In this document: piece after piece, positions 1 through 10,241 of the stretch
Numbering within the stretch: the first letter of the stretch is position 1
Layout of the letters: each line of letters begins with the position of its first letter
NCBI GenBank assembly: GCA_963575745.1
Contig: CAUYUJ010017821.1
Span: 1 to 64,000 of the forward strand
DNA: 64,000 nucleotides
From: Prorocentrum cordatum
Lineage: Eukaryota > Sar > Dinophyceae > Prorocentrales > Prorocentraceae
Direction of reading: 5' to 3'
Translations under genes and position numbers: made by a program
Notes under the pieces: model-generated
What the model was told of the DNA's origin: nothing
The model's input: the letters and a program-made list of their open reading frames with translations, nothing else
The model's database searches: none

Positions 1-1030
1 GGAGGAGGAGGAGGAGGGGGGAAGAGGGTGCAAGGCATCGCCCTCTGGGCCCAGCAACGGGGCCCAAGTCCCAGGTGGGGGAGGGTGGGGAGGCGGCGTG
101 CGTCGCGACGCGGAATAAAGTGCTCGGAGCGGAGGGAGCACGGGGCGGAGGTCCCACTGGGGCGCTGGGGGCGCGGAGAGGAGGGGTGGTGGTGTGTGCC
201 GCGACGCGGAATAAACTGTTGGGGCGGAGGGGGCACTGGGCGGGGCTTGGGGCAGAGGGCCACGGGGCGGGGGTCCAACTGGGGCGCTGGGGAAAGAGGG
301 GGAAGGCGGGGAGGCGGCGTGCGTCACGACGCTGAATAAAATTGTCGGGGCCGAGGGGCCACGGGGCGGAGTCCCCACTGGGGCGCTGGGGACGCGGGGG
401 GTGAGGTGGGGGAGGTGGTGTGCGGCGCGACGCGGGATGAAGCGTTAGTGGCGGAAAGGGGCAGTGAGTGGGCTCCCCGTTGGGGCGCTGGGGACGCGGG
501 GGGGCTCGGGGCAGAGAACCACGGCGCGGGGGTCCCATTCTGGCGCTGGGGACGCGGAGGGAGGGGGAGGGGTGCGACGCGTAATGCAGCGTTCGTGTCG
601 GAGGGAGCAGTGGGCGGGGGCCCCGCTGGGGCGCTGGGAACGCGGTGGGGCTTGGGGCAGAGAACCACAGCGCGGGGGTCCCACTCTGGCGCTGGGGACG
701 CGGTGCGAGGGGGGGAGGTGCGACGCGGGATAAAGCGTTCGTGGCGGGGGGAGCACTGGGCGGGGCCCCCGCTGGGGCGTTGGGGACGCGGTGGGCTCGG
801 GGCAGAAAGCCACGGCGCTGGGGCCTCACACTGGCGCTGGGGACGCGGGGGGGCGGGGGGGGGGCGACGCGGGATATAGCGTTCGTGGCGGAGGGGGCAA
901 TGGGCGGGGCCCCCGCTGGGGCGCTGGGGACGCGGGGGTGGCTTGGGGCAGAGAGCCACGGCGCGCGGGCCCCACTCTGGCGCTGAGGACGCGGGGGAGG
1001 GGGGAGGGGGGGAGCGACGCGAAATAAAAT
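1..1030. repeat. GC-rich tandem array, unit about 146 bp
   Basis: The block CGACGCGGGATAAAGCGTTC and its variants recurs near 107, 191, 327, 428, 576, 721, 866 and 1015. The last four steps are 145-149 bp. Between these blocks each unit repeats GGGGCGCTGGGGACGCGG and a GGGGCAGAG..CCACGG segment. Open frames exist on both strands only because the unit is stop-poor. No gene is supported. Confidence 0.85.
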
Positions 1031-2372
1031 AGTCGGAGCTCTAGACACCCTGTGCAAGAGAATAAAATGGTCGGGCGGTGCGCTGGGCTAGGCTGCTGGG
1101 GAGAATGGGAGGGGCGGGGCGAAGACGACGCCGAAATAAAGTAGTCGGGGCGAAGGGGGCGGCGCGCTGGGCTGCTCGGGAGAGGGGGATGGGGGGGGGG
1201 GGCGACGACGACGCCGAAATAAATTGGTCGGGGCGGAGAGGGCCTGGGCTGCTGGGTAGAAGGGCCGGGGGGGGGGGGACGACGACGCCGAAATAAAGTG
1301 GTCGGGGTGGAGGGGGAGCGCGCTGGGCTGTGAGAGAGGGAGAGGGGGGGGGGCGACGACGACGCCGAAAATAAACTTGTCGGGGCGGAGGGGCGCGTGC
1401 GCTGGGGTGCTGGGGAGCGACAGGTAGCGACACATGTCGACACAACGCCGAAATAGGGCGACGACGACGCCGTAATAAAGTGGTCGGGGCTGAAAGGGCG
1501 GTGCACTGGGCTGCTGGGGAAAGCGACACATGTCGACACAACGCTGAAATAGGGCGACGACGACGCTGAAATAAATTGGTCGGGGCGGAGAGGGCGGTGC
1601 GCTGGGCTGCTGGGGAAAAGGACCGGGGGGGGCGACGACGACGCCGAAATAAAGTGGTCGGGGCGGAGGGGGCAGCGCGCTGGGCTGCTGAGGAGAGGGA
1701 GAGGGGGGGGGGCGACGACGACGCCGAAATAAAGTCGTCGGGGCGGAGGGGGCGGTGCGCTGGGGTGCTGGGGGGCGACACATAGCGACACAACGCCGAA
1801 ATAAAGTGGTCGGGGCGGAGGGGGCAGCGCGCTGGGCTGCTGAGGAGAGGGATGAGGGGGGAGGGGGTGGCGACGACGACGCCGAAATAAAGTCGTCGGG
1901 GCGGAGGGGCGTGCGCTGGGGTGCTGGGGGGCGACACATAGCGACACATGTCGACACAACGCCGAAATAAAGTGGTCGGGGCGGAGGGGGCAGCGCGCTG
2001 GGCTGCTGAGGAGAGGGAGAGGGGGGGGGGCGACGACGACGCCGAAATAAAGTCGTCGGGGCGGAGGGGGCGGTGCGCTGGGGTGCTGGGGAGCGACACG
2101 TAGCGACACATGTCGACACATATCGACATATAGAGACATATATCGACACACACACACACATATCGACGCATAGTGACACACAGCGACACATAGCGACGCA
2201 CACATGGAGACGCATAGCGACACACGGCGACACATATAGCGGCACATGAAGGGCACAAGGCACACAGCGACACATATAGCGACACATGAAGGGCGCAAGG
2301 CAGCTGGGGGGGAGCGACGGCGACGCCGAAATAAAGTAATCGGAACTCTAGACACCCTGTGCAAGAGAATAA
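1021..2372. repeat. Second tandem array, units of about 70-85 bp, bounded by 45-bp direct repeats
   Basis: Units carry GACGACGCCGAAATAAAGT, then GTCGGGGCGGAGG and GCGCTGGGCTGCTG, and repeat about a dozen times. Some units include a segment with GCGACACATGTCGACACAACG. The array begins and ends with almost the same 45 bp (1021-1065 and 2328-2372, three mismatches), containing CTCTAGACACCCTGTGCAAG. Three overlapping minus-strand frames stay open across it, all translations of the repeat. Confidence 0.85.
2090..2300. repeat. GACACATAGC minisatellite
   Basis: Degenerate 10- to 12-bp units of the type GCGACACATAGC, with a short CA run near 2146-2160. It forms the right part of the second array and shares its GCGACACAT motif. 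Confidence 0.8.
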
Positions 2373-2610
2373 CGCAGACTATCACGAGGTTGCGGAAAAT
2401 GGATTGGGACATTTGCTGTGCTTGGGAGAGGAAGTATGTGGAAGATGGGAGATCAATGCGTCCAGCTGGTGCCAGATCTTGCCCGCGAGCGCTCCCGAGG
2501 CTTGCATGGTAGGATTCGCCGCGGTGTCACCCTTAGCCTCCAACATCGGTGGTGGGGCTTGCTCGGAATCGCACTTCAATCAGCTGTAGCCCGGGAGGTC
2601 GTGTGATGTC

Positions 2611-2697
2611 CCCCTCCTCCTCCTCCTCCTCCTCCTCCTCCTCCTCCTCCTCCTCCTCCTCCTCCTCCTCCTCCTCCTCCTCCTCCTCCTCCTCCTC
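2611..2697. repeat. (TCC)n microsatellite
   Basis: About 29 almost perfect CTC/TCC triplets. Confidence 0.95.
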
Positions 2698-2925
2698 TTT
2701 GTGTGCTTAGCCACCCCCGGGCTACGCAAAAACATTTGTTTCACCCCAGTCCCGCTTAGCGATTGGCACTTGGAGGTGTGTATGCGGCGCTGCGCGTTGG
2801 GGGGGGGGGGAAATGAAGTGGGCGAAGTTCTGGATTCTGGAGTTCGCTCAGTGTTTCGTCAGTTCCAGGGGCCAGACCAGTAGACGAGATTAGGCGCGCA
2901 GCGTGGTTGAGTTCACCGAGTTGCA

Positions 2926-3249
2926 CTAATCGTAAAATTTGTTCCATCTTAGTGGCTTCCAGGTCTTTGGGTGTAGTTTTGGTATGTTTGTGTTTGCGTT
3001 TGCCCGTGCTGATTCTAAGAGTTTATCCCAATGGCCGCCATCGAACCATAGTAGCCGTTGTTTTCGAGGCGTGTGGTGCAGAAGCAGCCACGGGAGTAGT
3101 ATAAATAATGCCCAACCTTCTGTTGTGAACACTCTGTCGTTGTTATCCCCATACGATGCCTCCATTTCCACGAAGATTTGTGTAAGAATCCTGAAGTACT
3201 GATCACGTATGCACTTAGGGATCGATCTCATCGTCCGTACTGGAATCAT
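2926..3249 (-). pseudogene. Possible retroelement coding fragment
   Basis: An open frame of 107 codons reads as ordinary protein in composition, unlike the surrounding repeats. It contains IPKCIRDQYFRIL, a spacer, then GWALFILLPWLLLH and FDGGHWDKLLESA. This order (IPK..R, then a W..F.LLP..LLH block, then G.W..LL) resembles the region in front of the reverse transcriptase in dinoflagellate LINE-type proteins, from memory of the family. No catalytic motif is present, so the assignment is tentative. It stands alone next to a (TCC)n tract and a CCAAGA repeat copy, and could be a short remnant of any retroelement. Confidence 0.3.
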
Positions 3250-3379
3250 AGTCCCACCAGCCCTCTGGGCGTCGGTGGTTTAGAGCGTTTCCTCTTCCAC
3301 CCCTCCTTCTTCCCCTTCGGGGAGGGGTTTACCCCTCCCCCTACCCCCTCCCCACTGACCTGGACAGGGGGGGCCGCGG

Positions 3380-4170
3380 GTAGTTAGAGCGTCCAAGATG
3401 GCCCAACACGGCTCCAAGAGGGCTTCAGGGAGCTCAAGATGACCTTCAAGATGGCTCAAGATAGCGCAAGATGCCTCAAGATGGTCATGGTCCCCATGAT
3501 GTTCCAAGACGCTCCAAGAGCTTCCCAAAACGGTTCCAAGTACTCACAAGAGCATCACTAGGATGCCTCCAAGAGGCCAAAATGCTTCAAAACCCTGGGG
3601 AAAATCAATGTTTTTGGTGTTCTCACTTTTTCGCTTGCGATGCACATCCGAGGCGTCAAAATGGCTCTAAGATGGCTCAAGATAGCTCCAAAAGGGGCCC
3701 AAGAAAGCCTCAAGACGGCGCCAAGAGCGGCAACGAACGCTCCAAAAACACCCCAAGAGGGGTTCAAGGAACGATTTTAAAGGCTCTACAAGGGCGACGC
3801 TAAAAAATGCTTCCGCTTTCTTTGCCAGATCCCCTCCAACATGGCTCTACCAGCGCCTCTGAGGCCTCCAAGAGCGCTTCAAGAGCGCCCCAAACGACGC
3901 CCGAGAGGCCCCCAATAGGCTCACAAGGTCGTCAAATATGGGCCAAGACGGCTCCCTGAGAGCCTCGGGAAGCCCAAGACACCTTCCAAGATGGCTGACG
4001 ATTGCGCGACCTGCCTCAAGATGGCTCCGACGATGTTTCAAGACGTTCCAAGACTGCTCCAAAACGATTCCAACAGGCTGGCTCAAGATATCGCAACCTG
4101 CCTCAAGATGGTTCGGAAGATGTTCCAAGACGCTCCAAGACCGTCCCAGGACGATTCCAAGTGGCCATAT
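3380..4170. repeat. CCAAGA-family repeat, copy A
   Basis: Degenerate 10- to 12-bp units of the type CTCAAGATGG / CTCCAAGAGG. A non-repeat core near 3600-3660 contains GTTTTTGGTGTTCTCACTTT and ends GTCAAAATGGCTC, equivalent to cores in copies at 25.7 and 55.9 kb. A pyrimidine-rich stretch precedes it (3290-3360). No gene is supported. Confidence 0.75.
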
Positions 4171-4444
4171 GAGCTCTCCAGGATCTCCTTCCCCCTCGCC
4201 TACCTATTATTCCTCCTCCGTCATCCCCCTCCCCCTCTTTCTCCTTTTTCCACATCTTTACAATATTTCCCATAATTCTCTTCTTCTGTTCCTGATCGAG
4301 GCACTTCCTCTGGGCATCGTTTCTGGATGGGCTGGTGGGGTTACGCGAAGCGTCTAGAATTTCCGTTTGCAAATTTAACCCGTGGAGATGGCGCCATCCA
4401 GAGGGCACCCGGGCAATTCCGGGCGGTCTCCGTGATCGGATCGT
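4171..4444. other. Non-coding stretch with a motif shared with 31.8 kb
   Basis: It holds a CT-rich stretch and, at about 4319-4355, GTTTCTGGATGGGCTGGTGG followed by GGTTACGCGAAGCGT. A close match lies at about 31828-31865, also just after a CCAAGA-type segment. This suggests a shared end of one repeat family. Confidence 0.5.
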
Positions 4445-6157
4445 TTATTGGGGTATTTGCGGTGGGGCAGGAAAGGGCGCAGGAGGATACGATTGTGGGG
4501 CAGGCGGGTGGACCACTACCAAGTCGTACAGAGTTTGGGATAAGTAGAATCGAGCTGCTGGGTTTCGGTAGAGATCCAATGCAAGCGCATTATACGTAAC
4601 TTCGATACCCTTGATGGTCGTGTCCGCAGCGATAGCCCGATCCAAGACGTATTCTTGAAGTGGTATTGCCGTCCCCCCTGGTCGAAAATCGAAGGCCGTA
4701 CGCGTAATCAACCATTCCATGAATCCTCCGTTGTTATGGACCCCAATTTGATTGAACACATTCACATATGCCTCAAATGCTTGCGTAAACCTAGAATCCA
4801 TACCATGAGTGTTGAAATGAGTAGCCATGCCGCATGATCATATATATATATATATATTGCATTCGCCTTGTCGTCGTTCACCGCAGCCCACATGAGTGGG
4901 ATATGGAAGTACGACCAATTTGTATCTAGGATCCGTGCCCGCACAATGTGATCTGGAAGACCCATCGGGATGCCATCCAACATTTGCAATACCATATGGA
5001 CGGCAGAACTGGCAAGTCGATCAAGGAGAAGGTGGGGATAAGATTCCGCATTCATCATCGGCGTTTGTCGCGTCCCCTCCACTGAAAGAAATAGCGGAGG
5101 CGCATTTTGAGGAGGGTGGTTAGAAATCTCTCGCTGCGGACTTCCATCTGGGTCTTCTGGAGCCTCGGGTGCAACGACAGGTGGTATGGGAGGTTTGCCT
5201 GGGAATTCTATTTGAGACTCCAGAACGCCCCTATCACCATTAGCCTCTTCGTCACTAAGTTCGCTCATAATGTCAATGTCGCACGCAAGTCTCCCAGAGT
5301 CTTCCGCATGATCTCCCGTGTCGGTGCCCAATGCTGGAGGTAGTGGGGGTGTCCCGGGCTCAGGAGGGTGTGTGTGTGTGGTCACATGGGCCGAGTGCAG
5401 TTGCTTGAATGAGGGGGTGCGCTGGCAAACCCTCGATCGGGCCAGGGACTCCTGAAGTCGAACCCAATGGAGGTCTGGGGCCGAGACCTAAGATACCCAG
5501 AGCTCTATCCAATGTGGTCGCCCCTGAACCCACAACGGTCGGTACGTCTTCCCGTCGGTCCTCTGGAGGCGGCTCCGAAATTTCAGCACGACGGGGCAGT
5601 CCGGGCGGGGGAACGGGGGGCGGAACGGGGGAGTCATCACGTGGTAGATCGAGGGCAGAGGGGAGCGCAGGTCCATCAGAAGAATGCTTGATGGGAGTAT
5701 GGGAGTTTGGTGGAAGTCCAGGTGGAGGGGTTAGCGGCGGGGGGTCAGTACGTCCGCCGCCGTCGTCAAAGAGATCGCCGGAAAAGCGTGGGGACAGGAG
5801 TGGAGAGGGCGGGCGAGGGCTGGGCGGAAATCTCGGGGAAAGAGGTGGGGTGGCGTACTCGCTCCGATCGTCGATCTCATGATCATCAGGTACTGATGAG
5901 GGCCTCTCGGGACCAAGAATTGGTGGTGGTCCAAGAAGCTCCCCCGTACGAGTGGAGCCCCGAGGTTCCGTAGGGCTTAGTACAACCCGGGGAGGTGGTT
6001 CGTAATCAGCCCTGCCTGGGGAGAGTGGCTCCGCGAGTCCATCGACGTGCCTTTCCGCTGGGGTTGCATGGTCGGGAGAGGGACGGGGAACAAAGATGGG
6101 GTGAATGAACGGGTAAGTGGTTATGGATGGAGGTGGAAGGGGCGGACCGTTTGGCAC
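4445..6157 (-). pseudogene. Proline-rich protein gene broken at two microsatellites
   Basis: Three open segments follow each other on the minus strand: 6157-5360 (about 265 codons, rich in Pro, Ser and Arg), 5385-4762 (about 207) and 4828-4445 (about 127). The first passes to the second across a (GT)6 run at 5368-5380, and the second to the third across a (TA)8 run at 4841-4856. Each run changes frame, and the third segment returns to the frame of the first. The second and third segments look like one folded domain, with AESYPHLLLDRLASSAVHMV, then LPDHIVRARILDTNWSYFHI, then TQAFEAYVNVFNQIG. I do not recognise the family. The simplest reading is one gene inactivated by repeat-length change. 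A retroelement Gag origin is possible but not shown. Confidence 0.45.
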
Positions 6158-6159
6158 CG

Positions 6160-7046
6160 TAGTTGGTGGTTGCTGTTGAGTGCCATGCTGACGTCGTGAG
6201 TGCTCCCGATGTGGTGGATGTAATTCTCGTGGTGCTTGAAGTCGTGGTCACATGTTCGATTTGGAGCCGGGGTCGAAGCGAGGGAAAAATCACAGACGTC
6301 CCGTATTTTTTTTGGTCGCATGTCGATCGATGGAGAGCCACGTTCATCCATCGAGCCTCTCGATCCCACTTGCCATCACAACTCCAAGCAATCATAGCGG
6401 ACATTACGATGTGCTCGGGAGCCCCACCTTGCCTACCGGAAGATACCGTGGTTAGGATTAGTAATTAATTGGAGCGGTCGGAGGGGCAATCGGAATGGAA
6501 ACCGAAATCTGGGCAAAATCGATCAAGGGAAGAATGATTTATAGCCAAGGCAATCGTAGCGCTCATTGTTGTCAAGTCGAATCCGAAGTGCCCAAGGTAG
6601 TACAGCCGCTGTCATAACCGACCTCTTCGATCGCTTCGTCTTTCATCTCCTCGTCTTCTTGTTGCTCTCTATCCCTCCCGCTCTCCATCTCATGTACCGC
6701 CCTCCGTGCAAAATGGGCATGCTTATCGAGGCAAGTATCGTAACCATTCAAAATCGAGATCAGGTCTGCGAGAGGATCAGCAGCCAGAATCGGATCCCAA
6801 TATCATCTAGGGTATTGCTTTGGAGTCGAAGCCGAAGTTAGCGCTATATGAGGGAGGCCTGCCCAGCGAGGAACGCGTTCAGGATTATATTGTTTAGTGT
6901 GTGCGGCGTGCTGAAACGCGTCGTCTAGTCTTCGCAGACACTGTAGCAATCGCCGCGCTGTTCTCCCACTGACCCCTTCCCTGGCACCGCAGCTGCTTTG
7001 GCTCGAACGCTTTCGCTGGCGCGCTGCTTGGACCCCGCAAAGCCCG
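6160..7046. other. No supported gene
   Basis: Only short overlapping frames occur. The frame of the proline-rich gene is closed by a TGA near 6257. The last 150 bp become GC-rich as the transposase gene is approached. No promoter motif is recognisable, and dinoflagellate promoters have no reliable consensus. Confidence 0.6.
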
Positions 7047-8480
7047 ATGCCGAAAGCTCGCGCCCCTGGCTTGCTCGGGGCCGAGCGCCCGCCCGTGCCT
7101 CTCAAGGCGTGGCAGCGGCAGATGTGCGACGAGTGGTTCGAGACGAACGCGGCGTTCGAGGCGCGCGTCCTTCATAGGCGCATCGTCATGCCAGATGGAA
7201 TGCACGATAGCCCTGCCATCAGAGCAGCAGCTGTGTTTCTCCGTTACGGCGTGGCCTGCCAGCCCGCAGCTTGTCCAGAATGCGACGGGGGCGCGAAGCT
7301 GGAATCTAAAGAGGACGGGGGAGGCGGCTGGAAGACCCTCCAGTGGTCGTGCAAGTCCGTCGGCCAGAAGCATCCCCAGCTGAAGATGAACAGCCGCGGT
7401 TTCCTGCAGCAGATCCCACTCAACTCGTGGATGCCGTTATTGCACTTCGTAAACTACCTTCGCCCTGGGAGGCACTACGCGCGCATCATTGAGGAGACGC
7501 AGGCGGTGCGCGGCAACATCGGCGAGAAGACCGCGCGCAACTGGCGCCGCATCTACCAGGAGTCTCTCGGGAAGGCGCCGGCGCCCCTGGACGCGATCAT
7601 GATTGGCGGTGCAAAGGGGGGCGCGGTCGCGATGGGCGAGACAGCGGCGGGCGCGCGCCCGAGCGACGGGCGGTCGTTCCAGACGAAGAGCATCAGTAAG
7701 AGCGGGGGGGGCACAGCACGGGCAACGCCGCAAAGAAACACGAAGCAGTTGGCGCGGAGGGGCGCCCTGAAGAAGTTGCCCGCTCGTACCTTTTACAACG
7801 CGCAGAAAGTTGTCAAGGGGCCATTCCAGCTCGTCGACAAGAAGAATGCACCGACGAAGACGACCAACAAGGGGAAGAAGCGCGCCGCGAAGCAGACCGC
7901 CAAGCCAGCAAAGAAGACGATCGGCAGGAAGAAGACGCCCAATAACCAGGCGTTGAAGAAACGACCCGCTGCTAATTTGAAGAGCGACGGAAGGCGGCTC
8001 TGGCTTGGCATCCTCGTCGGCAACAAGAGCAAGGTGCACGCGCGCGCGAGCGAGGAGAAGATGGCCACTTATCGTTTGCTGCCCTGCGCGGCGGACGCGC
8101 AGGAAAACGAACCCAGAGGGTTCGAAGAGATCAGGGACACCGCGCAGTCGCGCGCCCGCAAGGGAACAATGGTGGTGTACGACGGGTGGACCTCCACTGA
8201 TTCCGCGGCCCAGGAGATGGGCTACGAGCACCCCCCGCCTGTCCGCCACGAGGGGAACGCGCGCCGCGACAAGGATACGGGCTTCCACACCAACGACGCT
8301 GAGAGCGAGAATTCCAAGCTTAAGGCGTGGAGCCGCTTGCGGCACGGGAAGCTGAACATCGCCCCAGGCGACGTGGACGAACACATCTACTACATCAACG
8401 TGGGCAGCGGCATGGGGGACGCCCTTACTGGCCTGGCGCACTCGAACGATTTCGTCGCGAAAAACAAGCTTCTCGGATGA
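7047..8480 (+). CDS. ISXO2-like (Merlin/IS1595-type) transposase-related protein
   Basis: An intronless frame of 477 codons begins at ATG 7047 and ends in TGA. An N-terminal zinc-ribbon-like pair (ACPECDGG near residue 75, and a later Cys) precedes a helical region containing EKTARNWRRIYQ. The C-terminal part has the ISXO2 pattern: a YDGW aspartate near 377, then GYEHPPPVRHEG, then TGFHTNDAESENSKLKAW and a downstream Arg. These correspond to D..H..H.N..E in the family. The usual first catalytic site after 'IGG' (normally V-E-I-D-E) reads AKGGAVAMGE, so the first Asp appears to be missing. A Lys-rich stretch of about 70 residues (KGKKRAAKQTAKPAKKT, about 265-320) is inserted in the middle and looks like a histone H1 tail. 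It may be domesticated or inactive. Confidence 0.7.
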   Translation: MPKARAPGLLGAERPPVPLKAWQRQMCDEWFETNAAFEARVLHRRIVMPDGMHDSPAIRAAAVFLRYGVACQPAACPECDGGAKLESKEDGGGGWKTLQWSCKSVGQKHPQLKMNSRGFLQQIPLNSWMPLLHFVNYLRPGRHYARIIEETQAVRGNIGEKTARNWRRIYQESLGKAPAPLDAIMIGGAKGGAVAMGETAAGARPSDGRSFQTKSISKSGGGTARATPQRNTKQLARRGALKKLPARTFYNAQKVVKGPFQLVDKKNAPTKTTNKGKKRAAKQTAKPAKKTIGRKKTPNNQALKKRPAANLKSDGRRLWLGILVGNKSKVHARASEEKMATYRLLPCAADAQENEPRGFEEIRDTAQSRARKGTMVVYDGWTSTDSAAQEMGYEHPPPVRHEGNARRDKDTGFHTNDAESENSKLKAWSRLRHGKLNIAPGDVDEHIYYINVGSGMGDALTGLAHSNDFVAKNKLLG

Positions 8481-8749
8481 GCTGCGGGCGGCGCGGGCCA
8501 GAAGCATGTATTATGAAGCGGCTATGACGACCGAGGCAAACAGAAACATGCACGCGCTCTCATATTTGCATCACCGTGCGTTTTTATCTAAAAAATCATG
8601 GGTGCGGGGATGCCCGAGCACCCGTATATATATACACATCCAAACATATTTACATATATATATATACATGTCGTCTGGAAGGACGTCGTGTGTACGCAGA
8701 TTTCTCCGATCGTTGTCCCATATGCACAGTGGGCTGATCCACGCAAGTC
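8481..8749. other. AT-rich spacer with (TA)n tracts
   Basis: Two short TA/TATATA runs (about 8627-8638 and 8655-8668). A minus-strand frame continues through them from the KptA-like fragment, but that part has no recognisable similarity. Confidence 0.6.
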
Positions 8750-9028
8750 CCACTCGGTCGTATCTACATTGATTCGTGGTCGGCAAGATGCCCATGAACT
8801 GGACGATGCGGGTCGGCGGAATTCTACTGCCCCGACCTGCCGTCATAACAATATCATTTGCTGAGCGCCAGATTGCCATATTGTCGCGAAGTCGGTTTTT
8901 CAAACTTAGCATAATCAATACTATCTCCAAGTAGAAATGGACATCCGTGGACAAACTGTCTGCCCCTTTTATAACCAGTGTCATCAGCGCGGCATGACAG
9001 CCCAGCATGAAGTATGTTCGGGATATTA
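8750..9028 (-). pseudogene. Tpt1/KptA-like C-lobe, left part of the older element, cut by the 16-kb insertion
   Basis: Read on the minus strand from 9028 downward, one frame gives NIPNILHAGLSC and KRGRQFVHGCPFLLGD. After a frameshift another gives AIWRSANDIVMT and RIPPTRIVQFMGI. These match, in order, KGILDNGLSC, GGRQFVHGCPYLPGD, SLWRSANDIVMT and RIPPDHILQIVSI in the young copy. The fragment ends exactly at the LTR boundary. Its missing upstream codons lie at the other end of the insertion, at 25148-25122, where the frame reads FIHDTKWAN. So this is the disrupted half of an older copy of the same polyprotein. Confidence 0.85.
9025..9028. other. Target-site duplication (ATTA), left
   Basis: ATTA lies directly outside the left LTR and again at 25122-25125 outside the right LTR. 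Removing the element and one ATTA restores a continuous Tpt1-like reading across the site, which supports a true 4-bp duplication. Confidence 0.8.
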
Positions 9029-9313
9029 AGTCGAAAACGCACTGGTAAGCCAAGATATATGTTCCGCCTTAGGCGCTCCCATATCCCAGGCTTTGGCTCA
9101 TACCGCATGAGCAAGAGAGCAAGATGAAGCATGGGATCTGGAGTAAAGGATAGAAGGGGCATCTTCAATAGAAAGGTCTTTTCCGATTTCAGATGCGAGT
9201 AGTGCGCCTCGGTGAGGCACAATCACATGTTCGGCCGGGCCCGGCTTGAGCCAGGCACGGCAGCGGTGCATGCTCGATATACATCTCGCCTTTAACCCTC
9301 TCCGTTTAAAGTT
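9029..9313 (-). repeat. 3' LTR of the copia element
   Basis: It matches 24837-25121 with a constant offset of 15,808 and no indel. The two differences are T9188 against C24996 and A9225 against G25033. Just inside it, at 9314-9331, the sense strand is pyrimidine-rich (CTCGTCTCCTCCCCCTCC), where a purine tract is normally expected. Confidence 0.93.
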
Positions 9314-9416
9314 GGAGGGGGAGGAGACGAGCAAGCACCGCATTTCTTCATTACGCGGAAAAACAGTGCTAGGCAACAGCGGCTGCCTACAAGGCAAGGG
9401 CGCGCGAGTAGCCTCG

Positions 9417-10241
9417 CTACCGGCGAGTTTCCTCGCTACTAGAGCGCACCTGCATGCGGGTTTCCCCGCCAGCTCGGGAGGCAGGGCCGTCCTGAGACGA
9501 CCTGCCCGCCCTATACGGAGTATGTTTCTTCAGCTCGTGCTTGAAGGATTGCTGACCGGCCATTACCTGTAGGAGCAACGCGCGGTCAATACTACCTTTG
9601 GTATGACCATCGGCAGTCATATCCCGCGTGTCACACCATTGGACGCTTTCAACGATTCCGCGCTCCATCATCTGGCGGATCCAGCTAATGTGCCCAAGCA
9701 GAGTGCATTCTGTGGGCTTCTTCAGATCTTTGCTGGACAAAGACTTGAAGACAGACTCGGCATCAATAGTCAGAGCGACTTTGATACATAGACCACCCAG
9801 TTCCAATATGTTCTTCAACTGTGCGGGGGTCAATGGTCCCGAGTGTAGCTCGTGGAGCGTTACAATGGTCGGGTAGCAGTCTTCCAAGTTGTGGGCTGCT
9901 GCCAGTGTTTCCGCAGAGTAGCTCGAACGCACCTGCAGTCGATGAGACTTGCAGTATGCGCCCACCAGGTGCACGACGGGTTTCCCCGCTTGCGTGTGGC
10001 CACGCCTCAGCAGGTTGGCCCCGCGGATACCGTAGCCTTTGACTTCGTCGTCTTCATCTCCGTTGAGACGACGATAGCCAGAATCGCTATGCAGGTCGAC
10101 CTCTCCTGTTGGAGTCATAGCTTGATACACGATATTCTTCGGACCTGCCTGCAATTTCCTGGTAACCGCGTTCAGTCGTCGTACCTGGATGTTGTCGGTT
10201 CCTGGATACGTTGCAGTGAGACAACATAGACCATCAGCCAT
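9417..10241 (-). CDS. RNase H domain of the copia polyprotein
   Basis: The frame starts before 10241 and ends at 9417. It has the order of a Ty1/copia RNase H: IQVRRLNAVTRKLQ, then DLHSDSGYRR (first Asp), then LQVRSSYSAETLAAAH (the S-S-x-x-A-E block), then ALTIDAESVFKSLSS and a terminal VQWCDTRDMTADGHTKG, matching the usual W-x-x-T-x-x-M-x-A-D-x-L-T-K end. It is shifted relative to the preceding reverse transcriptase frame (10172-14866). The switch lies near 10190-10205, where LQRIQEPT in one frame is continued by NIQVRRLN in the other. A single-base indel in this copy explains it best. RNase H removes the RNA template during reverse transcription. Confidence 0.85.
   Translation of the reverse strand: MADGLCCLTATYPGTDNIQVRRLNAVTRKLQAGPKNIVYQAMTPTGEVDLHSDSGYRRLNGDEDDEVKGYGIRGANLLRRGHTQAGKPVVHLVGAYCKSHRLQVRSSYSAETLAAAHNLEDCYPTIVTLHELHSGPLTPAQLKNILELGGLCIKVALTIDAESVFKSLSSKDLKKPTECTLLGHISWIRQMMERGIVESVQWCDTRDMTADGHTKGSIDRALLLQVMAGQQSFKHELKKHTPYRAGRSSQDGPASRAGGETRMQVRSSSEETRR

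Noticed and set aside
826-2412. Open minus-strand frames of 400-528 codons
   Set aside because: Three phases are open at once over tandem repeats, and the translation repeats PTTLFRRR and FISASSSPPP blocks. Array artefact.
7437-8507. Minus-strand frame of 356 codons over the transposase gene
   Set aside because: Antisense shadow of a GC-rich gene. The ISXO2 motifs are on the plus strand.
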